A DNA stretch of 64,000 nt, from assembly GCA_964415185.1 (NCBI GenBank), contig CAYPZI010000002.1:13756-77755 (forward strand), written 5' to 3'. Shown piece after piece: positions 8,968 to 17,313 of the stretch; the first letter of the stretch is position 1, and every line of letters begins with the position of its first letter. The translations under genes were made by a program, and so were the position numbers. Under the pieces are notes generated by a model. The model was not told where the DNA came from. It saw only the letters and a list, made by a program, of their open reading frames with translations, and ran no database searches. The DNA comes from CAYVBJ01 sp964415185 (GTDB lineage: Bacteria; Bacteroidota; Rhodothermia; Balneolales; Balneolaceae).

Positions 8968-11682
8968 TTATTTAATTAACATCATTTTTTGGGTTAATAC
9001 GGTATTTGCTGCTTCCAGCCTGTAGAAGTACATACCGCTCGACAAATTCGCTGCATCGAATGTCACATCAAAATTGCCCGCCCTGTGTTCCCTGTTAATA
9101 AGGGTTGCCACTCTTTGGCCCAGTATGTTGAACACATCTATTCTGACATTTGAAGCTTCGGGAACTGAATAGCGAATCACAGTGCTCGGGTTAAACGGAT
9201 TCGGATAGTTTTGCTTCAGGTCAAACGTTCTCGGAATACCGGATAATCCTTCTCCGTCATCTATCGAGGTTGCCTCGTTTCGTTCGAGAGTGATGAAATT
9301 AAATGTTGTCACAAATTCATCAGTATCAAAATCAAAGTCTTCGGCTACGGCGAGTGTATCCGTACCATCGCTGATTCTGACATTCCAGAGGAAATCAACC
9401 GTTTCACCAACGTTTAATCCAAGTGATTCCAGCAAGTTATCAACGGTTTCAAAAGGAAGTGTGAGATTAGGATCTGCTCCATTGTTATCTGAGGTTATGG
9501 CTACAATTTCCTCAACCGTATCGGCATTATAGAGAACCCATTCATAAGTCACGGGATTACCGTCATAGTCGGGAGGCGTAAGTCCCTGCCAGGAGATTCC
9601 GATATCTCCTGTAACTGCCACAAAAGCTGAATCTTCCGGAGCAAGCAGATTAAACTCCAGTCTTGGAATAGTAAAGTTGGTTCCAACAAGATCATTCAGA
9701 TCCCGCGGGATGAATTTGGCCTCACCAAATGTAAAGGTAGCAAATGCGTAGAATTCATCAATAACAGCACCTAAACGGGCATGGATATTAACATCACCTG
9801 GAAAGCCTGTTTCTCCAACCACGCCGGCACGGGTATCGTCATTAACCACGATACCTGTAGTTGGTGATTCGCCACCGGCAGGTACTGTTCCGATCCTGAA
9901 TTCACCGAAACCTAAAATTTCAATAATTTCCGTATTCAGAACTTTCACCAACACACCTTCAAACACTTCACCGGGGTCGGTAACTGCAAGGATTTCATCC
10001 GTCGTTAATGCAGGAACAACAGCATCCACACTGCCCGTACCCGTAACCTCAAATTCGATGTTAGTCAGGTAAGTATATGTATTACTGTTGTTTGCAACCG
10101 AAGCTTCCCTTGTTTCTGCAGCAGTTATGGTGATTACATCACCGCGCTGAAGATCCTGGGTATCCGTGTTCAGCTCAAGAAAAACTCCTGACCATTCTGC
10201 TGCGGCGTCCTGAACAATAATCACGCCATCATCAGCACCCGATACAATCGTTGCCGTTATATCCATTGGAAGTACACCGGAGCCGGCCAACGGGCTTGGG
10301 CCGTCTTGTTCATTACCTGTTTTCTGGATCAATTCAATAGAAGTGATTTCACTGTCAGCTACGAAGAAACTGATATCTCCGCCGGCCGGAAACCTGCTTT
10401 TGCCGTCATTTGAATCGGTAACTTCCATAAAGACATTTACACTTGTAAAGTTAGGAAATGTGGGAAGGTCTGCCTGGAAATCATCCCCGCCAATATTATT
10501 CATGACAACCGAAGTGGTATCAATTCCGCTTCCGAACCAGAACAAGCGGACTTCTTCTACAGTAACAGAAGGATCATCATCGGGTCCAACAGCAGTTGCA
10601 GTAACTGTAATCACATCGCTCGAAGTAATTTGCACTTCTGCCGGATCCGGGCTGAGTGTGGCATCAACAATTCTTGCGGGCTGTGAAAGGACTTCGAAAT
10701 CTACCGGCCATTCAAAAGTCATACCGCCAACATCTTCTCCGTTTACTAATCTTTGATCATTAAGCCATAATACACCGTCCTCCATAGGGCTGATAAAGAG
10801 TGCACCTTCACCCGCTGGAAAGTGGTTATCCACATTAAAGTCATCAATAACCAAAAAACCGGATATATTAATTTGCGATCCATCCAGAGGCGGAACGAAA
10901 TCACCGTCTATATCAGGCCTTCTGAAATTATAACCCGTTCTATACGTAGGTCTGTCATTTCTGTAACGAAGTGATATATCCCTGTTATAAACAAAGGATC
11001 CGCCGCTGTTGGTACGGATATTGGGACGGTCATCAAACGTTGTGTTGGACGTAGTGGCATTGGATATACTGATATACATTCCATTGAACTTTTGATATCC
11101 ATCAAGATCAACCTGGATTAAACCAGGCTCTAAAACATTGTGAAATTCGGAAGGTGAGACCTCCATGGGTTCAGTCAATGGAGCAAATTTCTGAAGTTCT
11201 GCATCTTCAAACACATTTCCGTCCACACTGATGATTTCATCGATTACCACCTGTGCCGTTTCACCAAAGAAAGTAAGCCTTCCTTCCACGGTGATTACAT
11301 CTCCTCTTGTCAGGAGTTCAAGCTGATCAAATTCCGGGTTTCCTGAAGGCTGCACTACCTGGATATACATTCCTTCCCTGTCCATCTCTACAGCACTGGT
11401 ATCAGCAACAAAAACATGAATCCGACCTATTGTATTAGAGGCTTCATCAAAACTTGCAAGTCCCGAACTTCTGGGATAGCTGGCAAGTACTGCCGTGAAC
11501 TGTACCGGCACATTTACAAGCGGATGATTGGGTATATCGCTAAAGGAAGTGAGGTTGTCATACGTATTGAGATCACGTATGGTGACGAGCTGAGGCTCAT
11601 CCTGCGCAACTGCAGAACCGGAAAAAAGCCCGGTAATCAGTATCGTGCATAAAATAAATAGAACATGTATCTTCTTTCGCAT
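8968..11682 (-). CDS. Secreted multidomain protein with T9SS type A sorting domain
   Basis: A 904-residue secreted protein with a signal peptide (cleavage near AVAQ, residue about 27). Residues of roughly 30-160 and 465-565 contain OB-fold-like segments, each with the pattern RGDVIT followed by VEG or ITA. Middle regions look like Ig/FN3-type beta-sandwiches. The last 85 or so residues form a typical type A type IX sorting domain: QNYPNPFNPSTVIRYSVP, then DVFNILGQRVATL, then SSGMYFYRL and a terminal KMMLIK. Family knowledge says such domains direct export across the outer membrane and often attachment to the surface. No catalytic motif was recognised. It follows the other secreted protein by 32 bases and precedes a terminator, so those two genes probably form one unit. 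Confidence 0.87.
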   Translation of the reverse strand: MRKKIHVLFILCTILITGLFSGSAVAQDEPQLVTIRDLNTYDNLTSFSDIPNHPLVNVPVQFTAVLASYPRSSGLASFDEASNTIGRIHVFVADTSAVEMDREGMYIQVVQPSGNPEFDQLELLTRGDVITVEGRLTFFGETAQVVIDEIISVDGNVFEDAELQKFAPLTEPMEVSPSEFHNVLEPGLIQVDLDGYQKFNGMYISISNATTSNTTFDDRPNIRTNSGGSFVYNRDISLRYRNDRPTYRTGYNFRRPDIDGDFVPPLDGSQINISGFLVIDDFNVDNHFPAGEGALFISPMEDGVLWLNDQRLVNGEDVGGMTFEWPVDFEVLSQPARIVDATLSPDPAEVQITSSDVITVTATAVGPDDDPSVTVEEVRLFWFGSGIDTTSVVMNNIGGDDFQADLPTFPNFTSVNVFMEVTDSNDGKSRFPAGGDISFFVADSEITSIELIQKTGNEQDGPSPLAGSGVLPMDITATIVSGADDGVIIVQDAAAEWSGVFLELNTDTQDLQRGDVITITAAETREASVANNSNTYTYLTNIEFEVTGTGSVDAVVPALTTDEILAVTDPGEVFEGVLVKVLNTEIIEILGFGEFRIGTVPAGGESPTTGIVVNDDTRAGVVGETGFPGDVNIHARLGAVIDEFYAFATFTFGEAKFIPRDLNDLVGTNFTIPRLEFNLLAPEDSAFVAVTGDIGISWQGLTPPDYDGNPVTYEWVLYNADTVEEIVAITSDNNGADPNLTLPFETVDNLLESLGLNVGETVDFLWNVRISDGTDTLAVAEDFDFDTDEFVTTFNFITLERNEATSIDDGEGLSGIPRTFDLKQNYPNPFNPSTVIRYSVPEASNVRIDVFNILGQRVATLINREHRAGNFDVTFDAANLSSGMYFYRLEAANTVLTQKMMLIK

Positions 11683-11714
11683 ATGTATAGGTTTTGATTG
11701 TGGTTAATGGTTGT

Positions 11715-13832
11715 TTATTTAATTATGGCAATTTTTCCGGTTTGAACATCACCCGTATCCAGGTCCTTCACTGAATAGAGATACAGGCCGGTAGTTAAAA
11801 TTTGATTCGCCTCCGACTGTATATCCCAGGCGTGTTCTCCCCCGGCAATAATTCTCGGCTCGGCACTGAACTCATCGAACCATTGTATATCGCCCTGATT
11901 GTTTTCACTTTCATGATCCATTCGCGCTACGATATCACCGGCAAGGGTATAGACCCTGATTTGGGCCTTTTGAGGGAGGTTAAAAAAGACCATTTTCCTG
12001 GTCTGCTCCGTATTGCCGTCCCACGCCGCTTTTACCCGGTATGGATTCGGATAGACTCCAACCCTGTTATCCGGGTTGCCGCTTGCAAAATTTGTATTCA
12101 CGGATGTTCCCGGAAAAACCCTGACTGCATTTGTATTCCGGCTGGATTCAAGAGGGCCTATATCAAACCTGTCACTTCCGAAATCAAAAGAGGTAACAGA
12201 GAACTGGTATTGCCAGCCGCTTAGAAGGCCGTCCACTTCAAGTTTGTGCCAGTATTGAACCGTGTCATCCGGAAATGTTACCGGTTCTTCAAGCCTGACA
12301 GCTTCAAAACCGGTGTTAAAGCCGACATCATTACCCCTTGTGTCGAATTCGCGAATTAAGCGCGGTGTCGGGCTTACATCATCCCCGAGTTCAGAACGGT
12401 AAACCCGGTATCCTTCAAAATCTTTTTCACCGGTGATGGGATCCACCGATTCTTCAGCAAGCCTGTCCCAGAATATTGTTGCCACCCCGGCATCAAGCTC
12501 AATTCTGACTTTGGGATTTTCAGGCGGTGTAGGAAAAAGGAATCGGTTCAGAACTCCATCATCATTCAGGTCCTCACCCGGATCAAGTCTCCCATTGTTA
12601 TTAACATCTTCACCCTGGAACACACGCTGCATTGAGTTTATAGTGGTAACAAGATTTTCTCTAGACTCTTCATCGTCAACCGATTTTCCCGCAATTCCCT
12701 GAAATTGATCGGGTTTAAGTGCAGCAGATACACCAAAGAAAACCGTGATTGTTTCACCGGGTAAAACTTCGGAAAAGGGTCCAATAGATACAAAAGAGAT
12801 GTAATTACCCTCTGAGTTTTGTCCATCCGTTCTCAATTCCTCCCGAATCGGAACATCAGCTCCGGGCCTTGTCTCGTCGATCGGAAATGTTTCTGCCATT
12901 CTGCTGTATCGTTCAATATCGTCCGATGGCCTGAGAAATACTCCTGTTCCGGCAGAAAAAAGCCAGTAACTGGGCCCGACATCCGGTGTGCGAAATCCTC
13001 TTGATTCAAGCTCGTTATTGAGCGGATGAAAAAACTCACCACGATACTCCGAGCCGATCAGCGAGACGGCACCATAGGTATTGAGGCTGGGTGAATCATT
13101 GGAACCCGCATCAAAAACATAGGTGGTAAACAAGTCATCCAAAAAACCAATACCGTTTTTGTTGAAAAAGGCACTGCCCTGATCTGTAGCTGTAAAAACA
13201 TTACGGGCAACCAAATCTGCATACATTCCCACATATACACTATCCCAGGCTGTTCCGGCAGGGTTACCGGAATGGATTTGGCTGTTGTTGGTTATATCGT
13301 ACCTGAGAATGGTAAAGTTTTCGGTAAAAGGAAAATCCCAGTTAAAGCTGGTTAGTTCAACATCAGCAAAAAGTGGCTGTGAATGCCCCTGAATTACGGT
13401 ATTGGTACCGGGTATAACTGTGTTTCGATCCGTAAAATTGGTAATAATATCCTGTTGACTGATTCCGATGCCCGTACCTTCGCCTTCAAAACGAATCTGG
13501 CCGTCTGCCGTAAATTCAAAGCCGCGTTTACCGGAAGCAAAGCCTCCCGGATCTGTAATAGCTGATGTGGAAGTCAGCTGTTGCCCGCCCTGGAAAGCAC
13601 CAATCCAGATTCCGGCTTCGAAAAGGTGTTCAGTACCGGTATTTGCCGGAAAACGCATACTTGCACCTGCATCCGGATTGTTGCGTACATCCGGCTTGCC
13701 AAGCGTGCCGATATTTGAAATTGCCAGGCGTATATCTCCGGCAGATGTTTCAGCCCTTTCAAATATAAACTGTGCGTTTGCTTCTGATGTAAGAATTGCA
13801 ATAACTACAGTTAGTAACCCCAAACATTTCAT
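11715..13832 (-). CDS. Secreted protein with C-terminal T9SS-like sorting region and Ca-binding loop
   Basis: A 705-residue protein with a signal peptide (cleavage near ANAQ, residue about 20). Around residues 410-430 is a DxNxNGxxDxGEDxNxDG stretch (DVNNNGRLDPGED, LNDDGVLNR), which resembles paired EF-hand or dockerin-type calcium loops. An FN3-like segment follows (PKVRIELDAGVATIFWDRL). The C-terminal 110 residues have the sorting-domain pattern YPNPYRVKAAWDG, a region rich in beta strands, TGLYLYSVKD and a terminal GKIAIIK, though less canonical than in the downstream gene. It is first in the minus-strand cluster; 137 non-coding bases separate it from the glycosyltransferase gene upstream and should contain its promoter. 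No enzymatic function recognised. Confidence 0.82.
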   Translation of the reverse strand: MKCLGLLTVVIAILTSEANAQFIFERAETSAGDIRLAISNIGTLGKPDVRNNPDAGASMRFPANTGTEHLFEAGIWIGAFQGGQQLTSTSAITDPGGFASGKRGFEFTADGQIRFEGEGTGIGISQQDIITNFTDRNTVIPGTNTVIQGHSQPLFADVELTSFNWDFPFTENFTILRYDITNNSQIHSGNPAGTAWDSVYVGMYADLVARNVFTATDQGSAFFNKNGIGFLDDLFTTYVFDAGSNDSPSLNTYGAVSLIGSEYRGEFFHPLNNELESRGFRTPDVGPSYWLFSAGTGVFLRPSDDIERYSRMAETFPIDETRPGADVPIREELRTDGQNSEGNYISFVSIGPFSEVLPGETITVFFGVSAALKPDQFQGIAGKSVDDEESRENLVTTINSMQRVFQGEDVNNNGRLDPGEDLNDDGVLNRFLFPTPPENPKVRIELDAGVATIFWDRLAEESVDPITGEKDFEGYRVYRSELGDDVSPTPRLIREFDTRGNDVGFNTGFEAVRLEEPVTFPDDTVQYWHKLEVDGLLSGWQYQFSVTSFDFGSDRFDIGPLESSRNTNAVRVFPGTSVNTNFASGNPDNRVGVYPNPYRVKAAWDGNTEQTRKMVFFNLPQKAQIRVYTLAGDIVARMDHESENNQGDIQWFDEFSAEPRIIAGGEHAWDIQSEANQILTTGLYLYSVKDLDTGDVQTGKIAIIK

Positions 13833-13969
13833 ACAATATTTCCCAAAAATCTATGTCACTATATTCTTTCGGAAGTGTAAGAAAAAAATTATAAAGATGC
13901 TTTTTTACTGTTCATTTAATAACAAATAAATAACATTCGGATTCATCAATTTATGTGAATTCAACCTAT

Positions 13970-14671
13970 TTATTTTTTTATCAGCGACTTGTAAATATGA
14001 ACAAGAGTAGATTGACTTGCCCCCAAGTAATAAAACGACAAAATGATTCCAAAAACCAGTTGAAGCCGGATGATACCGTTAACCCTGAACCTGCGCGCCG
14101 AGGTAGTTACGCTTTCTGTTCCCCGCCTGAAATCAGAAACTTTTTTCAGCCTTCTTACTATTTCCTGGTCTTCCATCAGCATGTGAGATTCATCAAAGCC
14201 GCCAATTTTAAAAAACAGTTCCCTGTCCACAAAAAGGCTTTGATCCCCAAAACGAAGCCACGTTCCGGGAAACCTGGTAAACCAACCATATAGCTTCATA
14301 ACCGGGTGCGGGTCATCAAACCGCAGACGAAAACAACCTGACAAGTGGCCTTTTTTAACGGAATTCACAATAATCTTGTCAAATCCTGAAGGAGGAATCG
14401 TATCGGCATGCAGAAAGTAGAGAGTAGTGCCTTCGGCTGCTTTTGCACCACTGTTCATTTGGCTGGCTCTTCCCATTTTTTCACAATTTACAATTTTTGC
14501 ACCTTCACTTTTGGCAATTTCAACGGTTTTGTCTTCACTTCCAGCATCCGCAACAATAATTTCACTGGAGATTTCAGGCGTCCCTTTTTCGTTAACTTTT
14601 TTTATAATCTTTCCAATATTTTCCTGTTCATTCAGGGTTGGAATCACAATGCTGATTTTCGTACTGCTCAA
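13970..14671 (-). CDS. Family 2 glycosyltransferase, rSAM/selenodomain-associated transferase 2 type
   Basis: This 233-residue protein opens with the GT-A glycosyltransferase signature ISIVIPTLNEQENI, carries ADAGSEDKT and the nucleotide-sugar/metal-binding-type LHADT motif (about residue 94), and lacks a long membrane region. The pattern matches the TIGR04283 group. It overlaps the preceding TIGR04282-like gene by 4 bases (ATGA), a strong sign of translational coupling. In other genomes this pair often occurs near radical SAM genes such as arsS of arsenosugar biosynthesis, so transfer of a sugar to an arsenical or a related small molecule is possible but unproven. No radical SAM gene is in the window. 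Confidence 0.88.
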   Translation of the reverse strand: MSSTKISIVIPTLNEQENIGKIIKKVNEKGTPEISSEIIVADAGSEDKTVEIAKSEGAKIVNCEKMGRASQMNSGAKAAEGTTLYFLHADTIPPSGFDKIIVNSVKKGHLSGCFRLRFDDPHPVMKLYGWFTRFPGTWLRFGDQSLFVDRELFFKIGGFDESHMLMEDQEIVRRLKKVSDFRRGTESVTTSARRFRVNGIIRLQLVFGIILSFYYLGASQSTLVHIYKSLIKK

Positions 14672-15273
14672 AATTCTATGCCGCTTTTATTCAGGTCATT
14701 TTTTGTGTCAATGTCGTTCAGGAGTTCAAGTTTTGCATATCTCTTCTCCAATTGTTGAAGCGTTTTTTCCGTCTCCTTTATCAGCTTCTCCGTGCTCCAG
14801 CTTTTACCGGCAAAAAGTTCGGGAATAAAGTTACTCATTCCAAGCAAGTAGTAACCTCCATCTTTTGAAGGGCCAATCACAACATCATTTTGCTTAAGTA
14901 AGAGATACGCCTCTTCCAGATGCTCTTTTTTAATTTCGGGACAGTCACTTCCTATAATAACAACTTTTTCATGGCCAGCCTGAAAAGCTTCCCGGAATGC
15001 ATGGCACATTCTTTCGCCTAAATCCCGGCCTTTTTGTTTTTTTTTATCAAAACCTGCGGATGGCCAAAGGTCGTCATCCGGAATTTTATCGGAGTACCAA
15101 ACCTGTTTTTTTACATCCAGGCTACCTGCAACATTTTTGGTATAATTTAGTAGATAGATATAAACTTTTAAGGCGGCGTCTTCACCGATTGCGGCTGCAA
15201 GCCTGGTTTTAACTTTGCCTTTTTCCGGATTCTTAACAAAAATCATTAGAACTGAATCTTCAACTTTATTCAT
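14668..15273 (-). CDS. DUF2064 nucleotidyl/glycosyl transferase, rSAM/selenodomain-associated transferase 1 type
   Basis: A 201-residue cytoplasmic protein with the TIGR04282/DUF2064 pattern: VLMIFVKNPEKGKVKTRLA at the N-terminus (a nucleotidyltransferase-like GxGxRL equivalent), RDLGERM near residue 86, VIIGSDCPEI around 108-117, and GPSKDGGYYLLG around 134-145. The family adopts a GT-A/nucleotidyltransferase fold. It is the first gene of a two-gene unit and overlaps the following glycosyltransferase by 4 bases. The two proteins probably act in one pathway, conceivably making and transferring an activated sugar. Confidence 0.88.
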   Translation of the reverse strand: MNKVEDSVLMIFVKNPEKGKVKTRLAAAIGEDAALKVYIYLLNYTKNVAGSLDVKKQVWYSDKIPDDDLWPSAGFDKKKQKGRDLGERMCHAFREAFQAGHEKVVIIGSDCPEIKKEHLEEAYLLLKQNDVVIGPSKDGGYYLLGMSNFIPELFAGKSWSTEKLIKETEKTLQQLEKRYAKLELLNDIDTKNDLNKSGIEF

Positions 15274-15375
15274 TTTTTCCGGCCGGGTAAATGTTTACTT
15301 TATTTTTTAACTTGGAAAAATAATTTAAATCCTGTTCAAAAGCATTTATCAACTGTAATACTTTATAAAATCGAT

Positions 15376-15837
15376 ATGCAAAAAATTACCCGTTTGCTTC
15401 TTTTTACTCTCATTTTAATTTTCTTTTCAATAACTACATCAGCCGCTCAGGACAGATACAGTGAAAAAGAAATCGGCTTGATTCTTGGCGAGCCAACCGG
15501 CCTCAGTTTCAAATATTGGCGTAGTAACAAGAGTGCTATAGCTGCGGGTATGGCATGGTCGTTCAGTGATAACGGTTCACTACACCTTCATGGAGATTAT
15601 GTACTTCATAACTGGCTTGAAGTTGAAGAAGGAAGCCTTGCCTTTTATTATGGCATAGGCGGCAGGATTCGGCTTACCGACAATAGCGAATTTGGCGCCA
15701 GGGTTCCGCTCGGGCTGCAATACCTGATTGAAGACGAGAGAATAGGAATCTTCTTTGAAATAGCACCAATTTTAGACCTGTTGCCCGACACTGAACTGGA
15801 CGTTAACGGCGGAATCGGCGCAAGGTATTTTTTTTGA
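15376..15837 (+). CDS. Small outer membrane beta-barrel-like protein
   Basis: A 153-residue protein with a signal peptide (hydrophobic residues 7-20, cleavage near SAAQD). The mature part is made of short amphipathic strands separated by turns (for example FKYWRSNKSAIAAGMAWSF and LAFYYGIGGRIRL) and ends GIGARYFF. A C-terminal aromatic residue is typical of BAM-inserted outer membrane proteins. At about 130 mature residues it could form an 8-strand barrel, like OmpA/OmpX-type proteins. No specific family was recognised. It stands alone between two divergent or convergent neighbours. Confidence 0.75.
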   Translation: MQKITRLLLFTLILIFFSITTSAAQDRYSEKEIGLILGEPTGLSFKYWRSNKSAIAAGMAWSFSDNGSLHLHGDYVLHNWLEVEEGSLAFYYGIGGRIRLTDNSEFGARVPLGLQYLIEDERIGIFFEIAPILDLLPDTELDVNGGIGARYFF

Positions 15838-15919
15838 CAGCATGTTTTGCTGTTACTCCCCGTCTTCTATTTTAATAGTTTTGTGGCAAAAAAAGATCAG
15901 AATTAATTGTCACAGCTTC

Positions 15920-17203
15920 TCACCTGAAATTATTTAGCTTTCGGTCTTTTTCATCCACTACATGTTCACTCTGCTTAGCAGGAAGTGAAATTTCATATCC
16001 TTCCTTGGCAACTTTTACTTCACGGAACGGTTTCCCCGAATATTGTTCAACTTCGGCAGAAATCTGATCGAGATATTCATCATCAGAATCGGGATCGTGA
16101 TGGGTAAGGTACAGCCGTTTCACATTGCAATTTTTAGCCACTTCAATAACCCGTTCCCATGCTGAATGACCCCAATTCATTTTTGAGCTGTAATTTTTGA
16201 GGCAAAATTGTGCATCATGGATCAATAAATCAACATCTTCAATAAATTTTTCAAATTGGTCGATAAACCTGACCGGAGTTGATTTCAAGGGTAATTCATT
16301 ATCAGGGCAAAATACAATAGAGTATCCTCCGATATGGATTTTATAAATTGCTGTTTTTGTAGGATGGTTGGCAAGCATAAATTCCATAGAATATCCTTCA
16401 TAATCGCAATTGCCGTTTTCCTGGGTGATATATGAGATATCAGCCGAAATCATATCGAGGGTAATCGGGAAAAACGTTTTGGTCAGATGGCCTGCCAGGA
16501 TATCTTTGGCTCCACCTCTGTATTGTTCGGGCATGTGAATATTGAATCGGTTTTCCCGGTGATAAAAAGGTTTGAAAAATGGAAATCCCTGGATGTGATC
16601 CCAGTGAGGATGAGTGATAAAGACCCTGCCTTTTATCGGGTATTTGTTTTCTCTTTCAAAAAAGTTTCCCAAATTCCTTATACCGCTTCCGCTATCCATG
16701 ATGATATATTCATCAAGAAATGGTGCACTCAAGGTAACACATGTGGTATTTCCGCCGTAACGGATGTTTTCAGGATTTGCTGTTGGGGTTGAACCCCTGA
16801 CACCCCAGAACTTCACCTTTACGGATGGTTCTAAATCATTGTGGAACCTGGCAGCAAGGTTTGTTATATAAGTATCTTCTTTGTTAATAAACTCTACAAT
16901 CGAAAACTCCTTAAAATCATCAATGCGGGACAAACCTTTATCATGAAGTATAAATACAGGCAATTCTCTAACCAGCGGTTCAGTGGTAACCAATGCCTGG
17001 ATCTGTTCAAGTGAAATTCCGTTTTCAGAATAATCTATCAGTAAGGCCGACGGCCTCATCATCCGGATTTTCCGTGCTGCAATCTTTGTATCCGGGGCTG
17101 TTACAAAATGGTATCCTGACTCCGCAAGGCCTTCCTTTATTTTTTCTGCAGAGTTATAGTCTGCAAATATAACAGCAGACCTGTTTTTTAAAATATCAAC
17201 CAC
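15920..17203 (-). CDS. Receiver-like domain fused to metallo-beta-lactamase-fold hydrolase
   Basis: A 427-residue protein. Residues 1-120 look like a response-regulator receiver: an acidic residue at 15 (IFADY), the phospho-acceptor position Asp57 (ALLIDYS) and the conserved Lys near 108 (FINKED). The usual Thr/Ser of strand 4 is His87, so switching may be altered. From residue about 128 comes a metallo-beta-lactamase domain: VKFWGVRGSTPT, IMDSGSGIRNLG, the metal motif THPHWDHIQG, DAQF, and a late LTHHDPDSDDE. This class hydrolyses phosphodiester or similar bonds; the substrate is unknown. The fusion suggests phosphorylation-controlled hydrolase activity. There is no adjacent histidine kinase. 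Confidence 0.85.
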   Translation of the reverse strand: MVDILKNRSAVIFADYNSAEKIKEGLAESGYHFVTAPDTKIAARKIRMMRPSALLIDYSENGISLEQIQALVTTEPLVRELPVFILHDKGLSRIDDFKEFSIVEFINKEDTYITNLAARFHNDLEPSVKVKFWGVRGSTPTANPENIRYGGNTTCVTLSAPFLDEYIIMDSGSGIRNLGNFFERENKYPIKGRVFITHPHWDHIQGFPFFKPFYHRENRFNIHMPEQYRGGAKDILAGHLTKTFFPITLDMISADISYITQENGNCDYEGYSMEFMLANHPTKTAIYKIHIGGYSIVFCPDNELPLKSTPVRFIDQFEKFIEDVDLLIHDAQFCLKNYSSKMNWGHSAWERVIEVAKNCNVKRLYLTHHDPDSDDEYLDQISAEVEQYSGKPFREVKVAKEGYEISLPAKQSEHVVDEKDRKLNNFR

Positions 17204-17313
17204 GTTTATCTAAATCTGTAAATAACCGAACTTATTTTTTATTGTTATCAGTATTCAAGTATAAAAACTTAAGCGTCAAAAGCACATTAATGAATTCCAA
17301 CACCACAGATAAA

